Shown here piece after piece: positions 1 through 11,994 of a stretch of 64,000 nucleotides of DNA; within the stretch, counting starts at the first letter, position 1; each line of letters begins with the position of its first letter. The notes under the pieces were generated by a model, which was not told the origin of the DNA, made no database searches, and saw nothing but the letters and a program-made list of their open reading frames with translations. A program made the translations under genes and the position numbers. This stretch comes from Punica granatum (lineage: Eukaryota; Streptophyta; Magnoliopsida; Myrtales; Lythraceae): contig NC_045127.1 of the NCBI RefSeq assembly GCF_007655135.1, positions 2,852,001 through 2,916,000 of the forward strand. Reading direction: 5' to 3'.

Positions 1-2260
1 TGCTGCTATCGAGCTCAAGGTAATAGTAAAGTAAACCCACTCCCACTCCTGGCCTTCCTTTTCCGTTCCCTCTTGATTCTTCCCATTAAGTTACCCCTGC
101 GGTGCACATGTCTTGTTGCTTAGTAATCATGGCAGAAGAGCTCACTGCTCTTTCGTACATGTGCCCGAAATGAAGAGCTTGCGTGTCTAGCTTGGCAGCG
201 CTGAAGATCGCAGGATGAGAAATCGATAATTACAGGTTGCTTATGATGATATGCTCATTGAGTCGATACTTGCATGCCCAACTTCGTCTAATCAAAAAAC
301 TTGCTGCCGTGGCTCGTTTACAAGTTTGCGCTTTCATTGCATAATGGCATCACGTAGAGTCAGTCATTGTCTTGAAACCAGATTGCTGTACATCCATGCT
401 TCACTCAATGTCTACTTATGGAGTTGTTGCTATCATGGGTTTTGAGAAACTGACGAATGGTATCGGCTTCCGTAGGAGAAAGGCAACGAGTATGTCAAGA
501 AGGGGAAAAGGCATTATAAAGATGCTGTAGATTGCTACACAAGGGCGATTAACCAGAAAGTTCCTAGTGACTCGGATAACTCGACTCTTTACGCAAATAG
601 AGCGCATGTCAATCTGCTGCTTGGAAACTATAGGCGCGCTCTTTCGGATTCCGAGGAGGCAATCAAGCTGTGTCCTACAAACGTCAAGGTAGTCACCTGG
701 AGTTGGTAGAGGGTATTGAATAGTGGACTGTATACATAATCTGGTGTTCCAGCTGTTAGACCACACCGAGATCTATCATTGAGTGACACTTATTACTCGG
801 ACAGAGATCTCAATGCTATCTAACCAGTAAGGTGGAACACTAGATTATGCATACGTGATGTAGTCTCACCCAACAATGTTTCAATCTTCTGTCAATTGTC
901 ACACTACCTAAAGTAAAAAATTTCGAACATATAATTGTTAAATATGTTAAGAAACTGATGTTTGCCTTGAGATTACTAGGCATATTATCGAGCAGTCAAA
1001 GCATGTCTATCACTGAATCTGTTAGAAGAAGCCAAGACATACTGCGAGACTGGACTTGAGAAGGACCCAGGTAATGAGGAACTGAAAAGGCTTAATCAGA
1101 AGATTGATTCTCAGATTATGGAGTGTCGAAAGCGTGAAGCTGAAGTTTCAGATGCTGTTGCTGCTGCTAAGGTTCGATATCTGAAGGAACTAGTGGAATT
1201 TTAGTCAACAGATTTTATTTTTGTCGCTTAGGTGCTTTCTAGTTTTCATCTGCTATTCAAACCTCCCAGGGCCTCCTTTCAGCAATTGAGGACCGGAAAT
1301 TGAAGATCGGGAAGGCAATGTATCAGGAACTCACGGGTCTGAAAAAGCCCATCTTGGACAAGAACAATATCCTTCATTGGCCCGTCCTCCTCTTGTATGC
1401 AGAGGTTATGTCGAGCGACTTCATTGAGGATTTCTGCGAGACAGACATGTTTTCAGCTCACCTTGATACAATATCCATTTTCCTTGTTTTCTTTTTCTAC
1501 TTTAAATCTGTATTCAGCATAATGCAGGATGTGTATGGACATTCTCTACTTTGTGTCTCCTTAATCTTGCAAACGTCTTTTCAGAGCCTTTGCCTTGGGA
1601 TACAAATAATAATTACACTCGCGATGCTATTGAGTTGTACTATGAGGTATGCTTCTACTTTTCCTCGAGTACATTGGTTCATGCAACAGTCCACAATCAC
1701 AGGGCTTTTGGTTCGACAGGTCGGTTCTGCAGTCCCCACGTCAAGGTCGAGAATTTTAAAGTATTTCTTGGAAGGAACTGCAGCTGCTAATGTGGATCTT
1801 GAATGCGATGAAGATTCAGCAGCTGCTACTTCTAATCAAAATTTCTCTACAGGTAGATCATCATCTCTTTTAGGTTGCTCAATTCATCTTTCTCGTTCTC
1901 GTTCTTCTCATCAAGAAGTTCTCGTTCAATCTCATTGTTCAATCCTTATCGTAAATCTTTTACGTGGGTTCTCTCGCAGGAGATGGTTCATCCAAGTGGA
2001 TGGAAGTGAACGAAAGAAGAACACTCCATGATGTTCTCAAGGAGCCTAATATGATTATCCCCGGAATCCCTGGTAGGGTTGATTCCTACATTCATTCACT
2101 TCTTTATTACACTGGAAGCTTTTGTTGTTATCCTCATGATCTCTTGTATTTTCATGGCCTGACTAATAGTTCCGATCCATTTGCAGTGTTCTTTGTCATC
2201 TCGAAAACCTCGAGCTTCTATCAAGTTTTCAAATCAGGAAAGTGGACGCCAGGATTCTGA
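1..2260 (+). CDS. TTC4/Cns1-type TPR co-chaperone (5' end outside window)
   Basis: This is a tetratricopeptide-repeat protein of the TTC4/Cns1/Dpit47 family, which are Hsp90/Hsp70 co-chaperones. Exons read as 1-19, 476-688, 980-1171, 1270-1470, 1575-1646, 1720-1852, 1980-2072 and 2187-2260. The product shows TPR units (EKGNEYVKKGKKHYKDAV, then LYANRAHVNLLLGNYRRAL and AYYRAVKACLSLNLLEEA), a charged helix, and the C-terminal TTC4 wheel-type domain with HWPVLLLYAEVMSSDFIEDF, LPWDTNNNYTRDAIELYYE and a terminal FKSGKWTPGF before TGA. The domain order matches the family, and the first exon or exons are cut off by the window edge. The intron at 1471-1574 does not use GT-AG and looks U12-type (separate entry). 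Family assignment is firm; client specificity is not visible. Confidence 0.9.
1471..1574 (+). other. Probable U12-type AT-AC intron in the TTC4 gene
   Basis: The exon upstream ends in codon ACA at 1468-1470 and the next recognisable coding sequence starts with GTC TTT TCA GAG at 1575. The reading frame is kept (HLDT joined to VFSEPLPWD), as family homology requires. No GT donor exists at the upstream edge. Instead the intron starts ATATCCATTT, close to the U12 AT-AC donor consensus ATATCCTTT. It has TCCTTAAT at 1558-1565, close to the U12 branch point TTCCTTRAC, and ends in AC about ten bases later, which is the usual U12 spacing. Confidence 0.75.
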
Positions 2261-3909
2261 GGTGCATAAGACGGAGCTGCAACGAGTTGCTTGATCGTCT
2301 TTATCAGGGATTCCATGCAAATTGGTCAAGGACAAAAGGAAAACTATCCCCATTGATGCTACGGATCTCGGACCAGTAGTAGTCTAGGCAATGTATCTTT
2401 TGTTATAGCTATTGAATCTCATTGTGCTACTTGGTGTCCCCGTAATGTTAGACGAAAGTTGATTGACTCCAATGTTGGCCCGAGATTATAAAATCGAGAC
2501 AGATTATTAAGACCGAAACATAGAACTTAGGCGTGAATCATTCAAGTGGGAAATCTTCATTAAAAGGAAAGTATAGCTGATGGGGAGAGGCGGTTAAAAT
2601 CGAAAAATAAGAAAAGCCCAATTGCAATTGACCCCGAAACAAAAAATACGAGACTCCGATTTGTTTGGTTTCAAAGTATAATTTTAAAATCACACTTAAA
2701 TTTAATTTTACCCATAATAATAATAAAATAAAATGACTTTTATAAAATTAAATGATGGACTCCAATCAAAGAATGAACTTCATATATAATTATTTATATC
2801 ACTTTTTTTTAAAATCAAAACCTGTTCTTAATATTCTATTTTAAAACTAAACATAGCATCAATGTCGGAAGACATTCGGCATAAGGAGTGCGTTCAAATT
2901 TGAAACTCACTCGAAACATGTCGTATCTCCAACCAAGTCCAATGGGACTGCAGTAAGCTGTCCCTTTTCCCGCTTGCGAGCTCTGCTTCCGCTACAACCT
3001 TTCTTGCGTTTCCTCTGTGGAGCTTTGAACAAACAGCGATTCTCTTCCATCCGTCGCAGGTAAAATAGGCAACCTCTTTGTCTCGAAAAAATAAAAAAAA
3101 TTCACGGGCTTTCGTTCTTTCTCGATCGTTTGCTTTGCCTGGCTGCCCGGATTTCGATTTTACCATTTCAGCTCTAATTTCGGCGGAAAGTTCTCGCCTT
3201 TAGACATTTGACGGATGAAATTTTTGCCCGGAATTTGGTTAGTTGACTCTCCGCTATTCTGATGAGGTCGGAAGTGTGTCGGATTGGCTCCGGCATTTTA
3301 AACTCACTCTCTTTGTGAACTAGGTTTGCTTGTTGATGCTTTAGTTCAATCGAATTGTCTCAGCACATTGCACAAACTTAAGAAGATTGATTGATGGGGA
3401 CTGCAATGTTTGCTTATATTGTAGTGTAGCCAGCCGTTTTTTTTTTCTCCCTATTGATCGTGGAGTTCATAGCATTCTCCTGATTTCGGGAACCAGAGAA
3501 TGGAGTACTGCTGATAGTTCGAGTTGTGCTCGTCTTCTGCCGGATGTGCTCTTATTTATGCTGAAAATTGGAGCCTTTCTCCATTAGAATCGAATGTCTC
3601 ATGTTTCTCGTGGAAATGATTGCTAATCCCTCAAAAGCCATGGAAATTGATCTGCCACGTGCGCCTTAGTTGAATGCCCTGTGACCTCGAATGATCATGA
3701 ATATGTGTGTCTGGGCGCGCTCAGGATGATGATAATTCGTTACGGTCTCGACTATCGACTGCGCTGTCTCGCTAACACTGCGTATCATCTTCACATTGCG
3801 TGCGCAGCTCAGAAGTCAGACCTGACCTTTGGACCCTCCAAGGACTGCTCTCCTGAAGTTTTAAGTCGACGAAAGCTAACCTGGGATTCGTGAAACTTGA
3901 AGAGAAGTC
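2261..3909. other. Intergenic and presumed 5' leader of the small gene
   Basis: The first part holds the 3' untranslated end of the TTC4 gene and a degenerate MITE at about 2661-2857. Around 2930-3060 the sequence becomes less AT-rich, and CAG followed by GTAAAA at 3058-3066 resembles a splice donor. A pyrimidine-poor but plausible acceptor (GTGCGCAG) occurs near 3808. A 5' untranslated exon spliced over this interval to the gene at 3910 is possible but is inference only. No other coding sequence was recognised. Confidence 0.4.
2661..2857. mobile_element. Degenerate Tourist-like MITE copy
   Basis: The left end reads GTTTGGTTTCAAAGTATAAT followed by TTTAAAATCA. This matches the reverse complement of the right end of the better-preserved MITE at 63730-63961 at nearly all positions over about 31 bases. 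The right end (TTTTAAAACTAAACATAGC) is a decayed inverted copy. The interior is AT-rich and non-coding. No clean target duplication remains. Confidence 0.55.
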
Positions 3910-4298
3910 ATGAAATCTTCAGAGATGCCATTGAAGCACAGCAGCAACAGCACAAAGGGACAAAGCGAACCAAAGAGACAGAATCTCCAGAAGCCTCCTT
4001 TTCGACCGGTTAAGGACGACACAAAACCCATCCTCCAGGACCCGGTACTCTCACTCTCTCTCCCAGTTCGATTACAAGTGAAAAATGGTTTCAAAGGCTA
4101 GTAAAAATGTTCGATAGTGTATGAAGGCCTTTAGACTGTCTACTTATCGAGTAAGTAATTTGATCTTTCTTATTTTGGGTTTTGTCCGTTTCTCCTTTGT
4201 AGATATTAAGATCAGACCCGATCGAGACAGAGGAAGCAGTGCTACGATTGCCCCCATTTGACACGGCCCAACGAGCCTGCAATTCAATTCAAGATTAA
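3910..4298 (+). CDS. Small two-exon protein of unknown function (76 aa)
   Basis: I do not recognise a named family. Exon 1 is 3910-4044 and exon 2 is 4203-4298, joined in phase 0 across a GT-AG intron (CCG then GTACTC; TTTGTAG then ATATTA). The joined product starts MKSSEMPLKHSSNSTKGQSE, is basic and proline-rich in its first half, and has an acidic segment DPILRSDPIETEEAVLRLPP before ending NSIQD. It has no signal peptide, membrane segment or cysteine motif. Evidence for coding is the clean open frame on both sides of a well-formed intron and the non-random composition. The spliced second exon is too short to be found as a long open frame. It could be a conserved plant small protein, but that needs a database search. 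Confidence 0.6.
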
Positions 4299-5308
4299 AC
4301 TGAATCTGTGAATTATATACTCGTTTTGATGTCCACGGAACTCAGCTTGTCTGAATGGCAGAAGCCTTTCTCCAGATAATTGCAATTAAGTTGTTCAACT
4401 GCATTAGACGTTATCTCCACATGCCATTCTGATCTGCTTGCAGTTCCTTTTATAAATTCACTGCTTGTAATTGTGATGCACATTCTCAAGTTGAAATATC
4501 ATTGCTCGAAAATGTAACTTGATGCTCAAGTCACGTCTTACAATTGTACATGCTTGGCACTAATTACGATAGGGAAGTTATGGACAAGGCTTGCGATGCA
4601 TTTCAAAATCGAGAAATTTCTGTTGGAATGGGGGCTGTTCGATAACGTCCATAAGAAGGAGATTAGATTGGGTCTTGAAGAATTGAAGCCCAAGATACCA
4701 AATGAAAGTATGTATGAAAGACTACGATCTGTGATTAAGTATGAAAAAGGTATATCGATCGGTATGTATTCTTCACGGACCATTCAGGTATGAAGGTGTC
4801 TAACTACGCGAAGCATACCTAAAAAACTATCAAATTAATCATACATCGCGGTGTAGTGTTGACTCAATGTGGGATTGCTTCGACGAGCTACAAAACGAAG
4901 TACGATTCTATAACTCCACTTAAATCAAGCAAACATTGTGTAATATCATTTTCTAGTGTCCACCCGAAGTTCGAGAATTTATTGGATTTCAACTAATTCA
5001 ATTCGATCCGTGTCGACTCGCTTCTTGTAAGGTGAATTTTTATTACACCCGAACTCAGAGACCATAACAAGTGTCCCTTGAACTAAAATTAATTGAAAAT
5101 AAGAATTAATTAAAGGGAAAAGGAGCAAAAACAGCCAAAATTTCGCGGGAGGGCGTCCCCACGGTGAAGCTGTTGTCTGTTCCGGGCGTATGCTCCTCTC
5201 AATCACGTGCATGCGGTCCCCACTGCTCCTGTGAGAGGAAAAGGACCATGCGCCCGGACCAAGGAGCAACAGAGTCCCTACGATACGGCGTCTGTTTCAA
5301 AAAAGCAC
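4299..5308. other. Intergenic region, no gene recognised
   Basis: This stretch holds the likely 3' end of the small gene and the upstream region of the next gene. An open frame of 79 codons at 4554-4793 resembles nothing I know and has no intron or start context in its favour. From about 5140 the sequence turns GC-richer, as expected of a promoter-proximal region. Confidence 0.4.
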
Positions 5309-5316
5309 TATATAAG
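5309..5316 (+). promoter_or_regulatory. Probable TATA box of the dsRBD-like gene
   Basis: TATATAAG lies in a CACTATATAAGGCCC context about 30 bases before a stretch rich in pyrimidines with no ATG (about 5340-5418). A good donor (CGATCG then GTATGA) near 5419 suggests a non-coding first exon spliced to a second exon beginning near 5821. This is inferred from consensus only. Confidence 0.5.
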
Positions 5317-5905
5317 GCCCCTCACGCGCCTAGTCATCGGAGTCCTCGCTTTTTTGCTGATTCTGTCTCACTCTGTTAGTCGAAGCAGGGAAAGCAGCTG
5401 CCTTTGTCGGCCGATCGGTATGATTCTCTGCCTTCTGCGTCTCTCGTTTCCAGCCCGCAATCTCCATTTCGTCGAGCTTGCGTTCCTCTCGAGGTTTCAC
5501 CGAAGTGGGATTTCGTGTGTGATGAGTTATGAGTGATGGGTGATGCTGTTTTTGGCATCGTGAGTCTTTTGGCGTCCTCCTAGGGTTTTCTTGTCTCCAT
5601 GCGTAGTGAGCAGGTCATTCGTGGCCATAGCTGTCTGAGTTTAGTCGCTGAAGGCGGAAATCGGAGACATGATCTCTTAGCCATACACATTTGACGATCT
5701 TTGTGGAATCACTGATGCTGGTTTATGAGAGGCGGACGAAGGTCATAGAGGACATTGTTAACGAGAAATGATTTTGAGAAAAATACGAAATTTTGCGAAT
5801 CCTATTTCCCTTGCATGCTAGAAGAGTTTGTTAAATACGTCCCCACGAACGTTTTGGTCTGGACAGGGAACATTACGAAGGGAACTGCTCGCGGAGAAGG
5901 GTCAA

Positions 5906-8900
5906 ATGCTCCCATCAGATGTGTGTCCGACTGAGGATGCTCTCAGAGCACTTCTTGAGCAGTTGGTCGACCCATTGGTGCCTGCCAAACCTTCTAACCG
6001 TGACATTCCCTCACCCCTCCAGCAACAAAAGCTTGCAAAACAGGTTATCTTTTGTTTGAGGTTCTGCTGCTGCTCTTTTACAAAGTGAGAAGATAATGCT
6101 CAAAACTAATCTGGGTAAAATAAGAACATGAAGAAAAACAGAATTTGGAAGTGGCCTACATTATAAATCAACTATAGCTGCGACGGGAAAAGTACTTTAG
6201 CTTTGCTGCATGGTTACGTCTTCCCTTTTCCTGATAGTGTGAGAAGAGTTTTATAGTCGGGGTTTATATGTGTACCATTCTTAGGTCTCTGCAGAAAGGG
6301 TAATGACCAGGAAAGAAAGCAACATATTCTTCTATAACACCACTTTCCAGTTACCACTGCTTTAACCTTTTTTAGTGTTTTCTTAAGTTTTCCCTCATTT
6401 GGTGATTGTGTAATGATACTCATGTAGGTGCATGCGGTTGTCATTCTGTACAACTACTATCACAGGAAACAATGTCCAGAGCTGGAATTCCTACGTTTGC
6501 TGCAATTCTGCAAGTTGGTTGTGATTTTGAGGCCAGCTCTGTTGGCATATATGGATTGCATGAAAATATCAGATGGTTCTGTGTCCCATGACCCGGAAAA
6601 ACAGCTCTCATTGACTGAAAAAACAATCATGGATGCATGTGATATATGTTTCAGTCTGGATGCTTCAAAAGAAACTCCAAGCATAGAAGGCTGGCCAGTT
6701 TCAAAGGTCACAGTTCTCTTAGTTGATTCTCAAAAGGAGAATTGTTGGTTGGTATTTGGATCTCTCACTGAGGGTGTATGGTGTATGATTGAAAAGAATG
6801 TTGATGAATCCAGTCAAAATGCTGAAAGTACAGTCAAGAGGAAAAGAATCACTAAAAGGCCCTTAAGGGATGATCCTGGTGTTGATGAAGATGCACTTCA
6901 GCGCCTTGCATTCTTGGCAGTTAAGGAAGCAGCAGGTATTTCTTTTTTTCTTTTTTTTTAATCTTTTCTCTTGTGAATGTAAATAGAAAATGCGGTAATT
7001 GCACTGTAATGGTGGGGATTTTCTCAATGGACCTTTCTGATAAATGCTTTGGTTTCTAAGAGTCTATTCCTGTTAAATAGTTTAACGCAAATTGATGTGC
7101 AAGACACATAATCATGGATATCCCCAGCCCATTTTAAGGGGCTCAAATTATAGGAATGGCATAGTATATCTTTTTTTTTTTTTTAAATTTGAATTTAAAC
7201 TATCAATGGAACATACATTGTCATTGTCGATTAACCGGTCTTTAATATGGTTTTCATTGTTCAACAGGCATTGATATGCTGGATCTTTTAATTTTAGAAA
7301 GTCATGTTGTGTATTCTTTGAGTAAAGAAAAATCAGCATGTCGTTTCTACATAATGCAGTGCAACAAACCTCCAAATGCCAAGGTTTCTCCATTTCCTGT
7401 TAAAGACATTATTGACAGGTTTGTTCTTGAAATGTAGTTCTCTCTTTTCTAAGTCAAGCATCTGGGGACCTGTCATCTCTTTTATCTGCTGAGCGAATAC
7501 TCTAGTCACCTGTAATTTGATTGTTATATAATAGGGCATTTGAGCTCAAGATAACCTCATAGTGCAAGTTTGTCATGTTGTTGAAGTTGGTCCTCTCTTG
7601 ACCATTAGAATCACTCGTTTATTTTTTCCTTGATTTAACTTTTGTTATTGATTAACTTTTAGATTTCAATTAAAGTAGTGCAATTGTCATTATCCATTGC
7701 AGATTGCAGGGCCCCTTAATTACTGGGAGTGCAAACAATTGGTTTCCAACCTCAGTTGTTGAAAATTTTCATCTGCTTCCTTATGTTGGAATTTTGTGGG
7801 CTTGGTTTTCCCGGTACGCCCAGACTGAAGTTTAGGATACTCTCGTCTCTCTCCTATTTTGAAACACTTGATCATCCGATAAAGAAAAAACTGTGACTGT
7901 TCTTTCTAGTTCCATTCAACTATTGGCCAAGGAAAACATGTGCTGATATGCATATAATATTATCTCCATGCGTATATGATTGTCAGCTCGTATATAGAAA
8001 GAGACTTCTCAATGATTTCTTTATTAGAGCTTATTTTGGATAAATGAGGCTCATGGTATTGGATTTATAGGCTGCACCAGTTGGAGCACGTCCAGACTTT
8101 ATTTGCTATGCAAATGCTCTTCATTAATGAACCAAACCCAATCGGTTGTCCTCATCCAAATAAAAGAAAAATCTAGTTGGTTTGTCTTTCATGTTCTTGG
8201 ACTAGTCGTTCCATTCAAATAACAATTTCTGGAAGGCTCTGGGAGCTGCTGATGCTTCCTTTTGTATGTATTATCTAAGAAACTTTTCTACCAGTGTCAA
8301 TTTTTTAAGCAGTTACAAGTTTCTCCATATTTTCCTGCTCTCATTAGATTATCGTGCCACTTCAGTCATACGAAACTCCTTTTGCTCCTGAAGATATGTA
8401 ATGTGCATCTTTCTGTCTGGTGCAGGAAAGGATCCCCAGACAGCTCACAAAGTGTGAAGGCCAATTTAGGAACTGTAAATTTCAAACAAGCAGATTCAGA
8501 AGTAGAGATGAAAGCAAGCATTAAAAGATCCCATGAAAGTGGTACAATAGAAGGTACTGGCAAGAAGGCTAACAGTTTTGATACTGCAGTCCCCAGGAAA
8601 AACAATGAAGGAAACTGCATCAAAGGTCAGTCTTGTGATCTTTCTGTGGTGCAAGATATGGATGTACATGTTGTTTCACTGCCAACTGAAGATAAACGCA
8701 CTGAGGTTTCACGTGTCATCCAAGTAAAGTCACTCCAAGAAAAGAAGATCTACAGCATAGATAGGGCTCTACTTGGGCGCGACAGTGTTAGCAAACAGGT
8801 TAGGCCTCCATAACCCGCTGTCTTTATTGGCAAAAGGGAATACAAAGATCTTTCCTGGGACTCATTTTATCTTTTCAAGAAAACCTCCCAGGAAAAATAA

Positions 8901-11225
8901 AGCCAACAAGTTCTGCTCTTGGAAGATGTCCAAGACTTCAGTATGACTGTCATTTTCTCCCCCCGTGATACTACCACAATAAATTATACGAAACATGATT
9001 GCACGCATGAGAGTGCAAAGTTTGCTTACTCTTTTCTTAACATTATGTTTATATATTTAGGGATTGCAGGGTGAGTCGGTGCAATCTGTTTTGCAGAATG
9101 TGATTCCTGAAGTAAATGGTGAAAAGAATGCTGTTGGAAAAAGCATATGCCACTCAACCTCAGTCAACGACGAGAGGATCCCCACTGAAGACCGTGCTTT
9201 ATTTATTCACCGGGGTCATTCTGATGCTTTTGATAAAGTTCATGCTGTGCTAGCCTCTCGAGAGAGTGATTTGTCCAAAACTGCTCTGGCCATTCTTCTC
9301 AAGAAAAGGGCTGATCTGGTATATTCTGTTCCTTAAGAAAGCTGCACCACATTTCATTCTACCTTAGATGTAAAGCCGTCAACTTCGTTTTTCTTGCAGT
9401 CTCTTCAGCTACGGAAGATGGAAGATGAGATTGCTTTGTGCGACAAAAATATTCATATAATTCAGAATGGTGAGTTTTTCTATGTCCTCCTCCTTTTCAA
9501 TGAAGCGCACCAGAAAGAATAAAGTTTATGTAGCAACCTAAAATAAGAAAGTTGGAACATTTAAGATGGACTGGGATTATGGCAAGACAAGTTTTTTGAT
9601 CTACTAATAATTTTTTTACTGGATGACTCATGTCAAAAGATTTTAGGGAGGATCAAAGAAGACAAAAGCAGCCTTCAGATGGATTTCAGCAAATATTTTT
9701 TTTTGATAAAAAGCAATCAAGTAGAAGTGCCAGTATAGTTTTATATTAGCAGAACATGATGATGAAGAGATTGGTTGTGTTTTTTACATTTTACATTTCC
9801 AATCTTTAGGCAAATGAGAACACGAGTGGTCCTTCTGTTTGTTCTTTCTGTTGTCATGTTAGTGATTCCAAACTAAACCTTTGACAAATATAGTATTTGT
9901 GCATGGGGGGCTATGATGATTGTTTCTTGCCCAGAATTTGCAATTTTTCATGATCTTAGTGTTTAGCTTTGTCCCTCTTTTTCCCCATCACAGGTGGTGA
10001 AGATGCTCTAGCAGTGAAACTAGAATGTGTCATTGATGCTTCCTGCAATGCTCAGCTAGCAAGTCTTAATCACGAGAATTCTCACTTGACTCCATATGCC
10101 AACTGCAAGGCCTTGTCCAAGGTTACCCAGATGGAGAAGAATTGCTGTCAAGTAAGAACAGCTGCGATCAACAATGCTTGTATATGTTTTTAAAATCCGT
10201 TTGTAGTTGTTAGTGGCGTCCAACCCAATCATATGCCTACATATGAACATGCATGTTTCGACATGGATTTATTTCCACTTAGCTGAATGTTAAAAAAAGA
10301 TTTACCTTGGCATTTACATGCAGATCTGTCTAGCTATTACAATTATATATCCCTCATGCTTTGGACATTTTATTCACTGGCAGGAATTGGATGATATATG
10401 TACTGCAAACAAGTGGATATTGCCCAGTTATTGTGTATCTCCATGTGATGGTAGTAACATAATTGAACTCCTGCTTCTTTTTGGACTTTGGAATCTAGAG
10501 TAACTTCAGTTGTCGATTAATTGTGATGGCGTGGCATGAATATTTGTTCCTTTTTCCTAGCAGCCAGTATCGGACATTTTGTCTCTCTAATTTTTCTCAA
10601 AATGGTCAAGTCTTTTCTTATATGACATCCAGCCTTGTTTTGATTTCATGACCACATGTATCTCCATGTGATGGTAGTAACATAATTGAACTCCTGCTTC
10701 TTTTTGGACTTTGGAATCCAGAGTAACTTCAGTTGTCGATTAATTGTGATGGCGTGGCATGAATATTTGTTCCTTTTTCCTAGCAGCCAGTATCGGACAT
10801 CTTGTCTCTCTAATTTTTCTCAAAATGGTCTAGTCTTTTCTTATATGACATCCAGCCTTGTTTTGATTTCATGACCACATGTATCTTACATCATGGACAC
10901 GAGACATATCAACTCTTTTGAGGTTGATAATACAATGATACTGCCATAGATGTCTTCGTTATATTTGCTGTGTAGGGAGTAGAAAATCAACTGTGTCTGT
11001 CCTGTATTTAAAAAATTTTACTTTGGTGAATTATACCGCATAGCATACAGTTGCAGTAATAAGCTAATCGCCTCTGCATTGCATCCAGCAGGCAGGTTCA
11101 TTGCTACTGTGACCGTGAAATGCACTGAATTCGAGATCTCAACTACTGGAGACCCACGACATGCCCCATATGATGCAAGAGAATCAGCTGCAGATCGCAT
11201 GCTGGGCAAGCTGATGGAAGTATAG
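5906..11225 (+). CDS. Unknown protein with C-terminal dsRNA-binding-like motif (655 aa)
   Basis: Ten exons join in frame: 5906-6043, 6428-6935, 7268-7418, 7703-7813, 8426-8798, 9061-9318, 9400-9469, 9994-10151, 10384-10450 and 11092-11225. The N-terminal third is a compact, well-ordered domain (PTEDALRALLEQLVDPLVP, then HAVVILYNYYHRKQCP and FCKLVVILRPALLAYM). The middle, about residues 310-520, is low-complexity and charged. The end ELDDICTANKWILPSY, then RFIATVTVKCTEFEIS and ARESAADRMLGKLMEV has the helix-strand-strand-helix pattern of a double-stranded-RNA-binding domain. The start at 5906 is the first ATG in frame. The reading frame stays open upstream to an in-frame stop at 5819, so an upstream start in another exon cannot be excluded. 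I cannot name the family; the RNA-binding role is inferred from the last 60 residues. Confidence 0.75.
10434..10886 (+). repeat. 223-bp tandem duplication across an exon-intron border
   Basis: Copy 1 spans 10434-10656 and copy 2 spans 10657-10879, with only about three differences, followed by a short third start (TGTATCT at 10880-10886). Copy 1 contains the last 17 bases of the penultimate exon of the dsRBD-like gene and its splice donor (GATG then GTAGTA). Copy 2 places an identical donor motif inside the intron. Confidence 0.95.
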
Positions 11226-11994
11226 GGGAGTCTTAGTTGCATATGTGACCATTGACGTAAAGTGACACAGGAAACATATGTGCAGGCTATTATCCTTTTG
11301 TATATCACCGCATAGTATATCATAGGCAAAACTGCACCTAGTTCTGATTGCTACGCGGATTTCATGGGACACAAGCGGTCGATGTTTCTGGTACAGAACC
11401 TGTTTTGGGGCTTTTGATCGGAGCTATGCTGACCTGAGATGCTATAGAAAGAAATGTACAGCAAGGATGCTACTCAAAACCTATAGATTCTTTTGACTTA
11501 TGTTAGTAGACGCTCAATCGATGAATCCTATTGCGAGTTCAATTATATATCTTTGAATCATCTGCAAAATTCAGGTCAATATTTCAATAACATAAACCGA
11601 CTGCACCTTTTGGGTTAACTTTCCATGGTAAGTGGACTTAACATAATTTAATGACTGATGGGACTCGGACGTAGAGAAATCTTGGCTTCCTCTTGGTGAA
11701 TTGATTCTGAAAAATAAAGAGGAAACGGTTGTAGGAATGGCTTGTTTATTTTCCTCTTGCAATTCCGAAAAAGAAAACAAACTCACTGGGTGCCACACTC
11801 CCACTTCACAAATGGATATAACATCCAAGGACATAGCAGTTTGCACGTTGTAATGGATGTTCGACATAGCAGGGGAGTGTACGCACAACGAAGAGAGGAA
11901 GATATCTACAGAGACAAATTGAGAAAAGGAACGGAGAACTTAGGACAGTCTAATATGGCTCTAACAATGGATAGAGGGTTCTCTGGTCTTCAGA
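11226..11994. other. Convergent 3' regions of the dsRBD-like and VPS2.3 genes
   Basis: The two genes converge here with 769 bases between stop codons. The interval is AT-rich and is best explained as two 3' untranslated regions with little spacer. I see no additional coding sequence. Confidence 0.6.

Noticed and set aside
1300..2031. Long open frame of 243 codons on the plus strand
   Set aside because: It reads through two introns of the TTC4 gene. Only 1300-1470 and 1720-1852 of it match the family.
4554..4793. 79-codon open frame with a plausible-looking protein
   Set aside because: No recognisable domain, no splice partners and an overlapping antisense frame of equal length, so chance is more likely.
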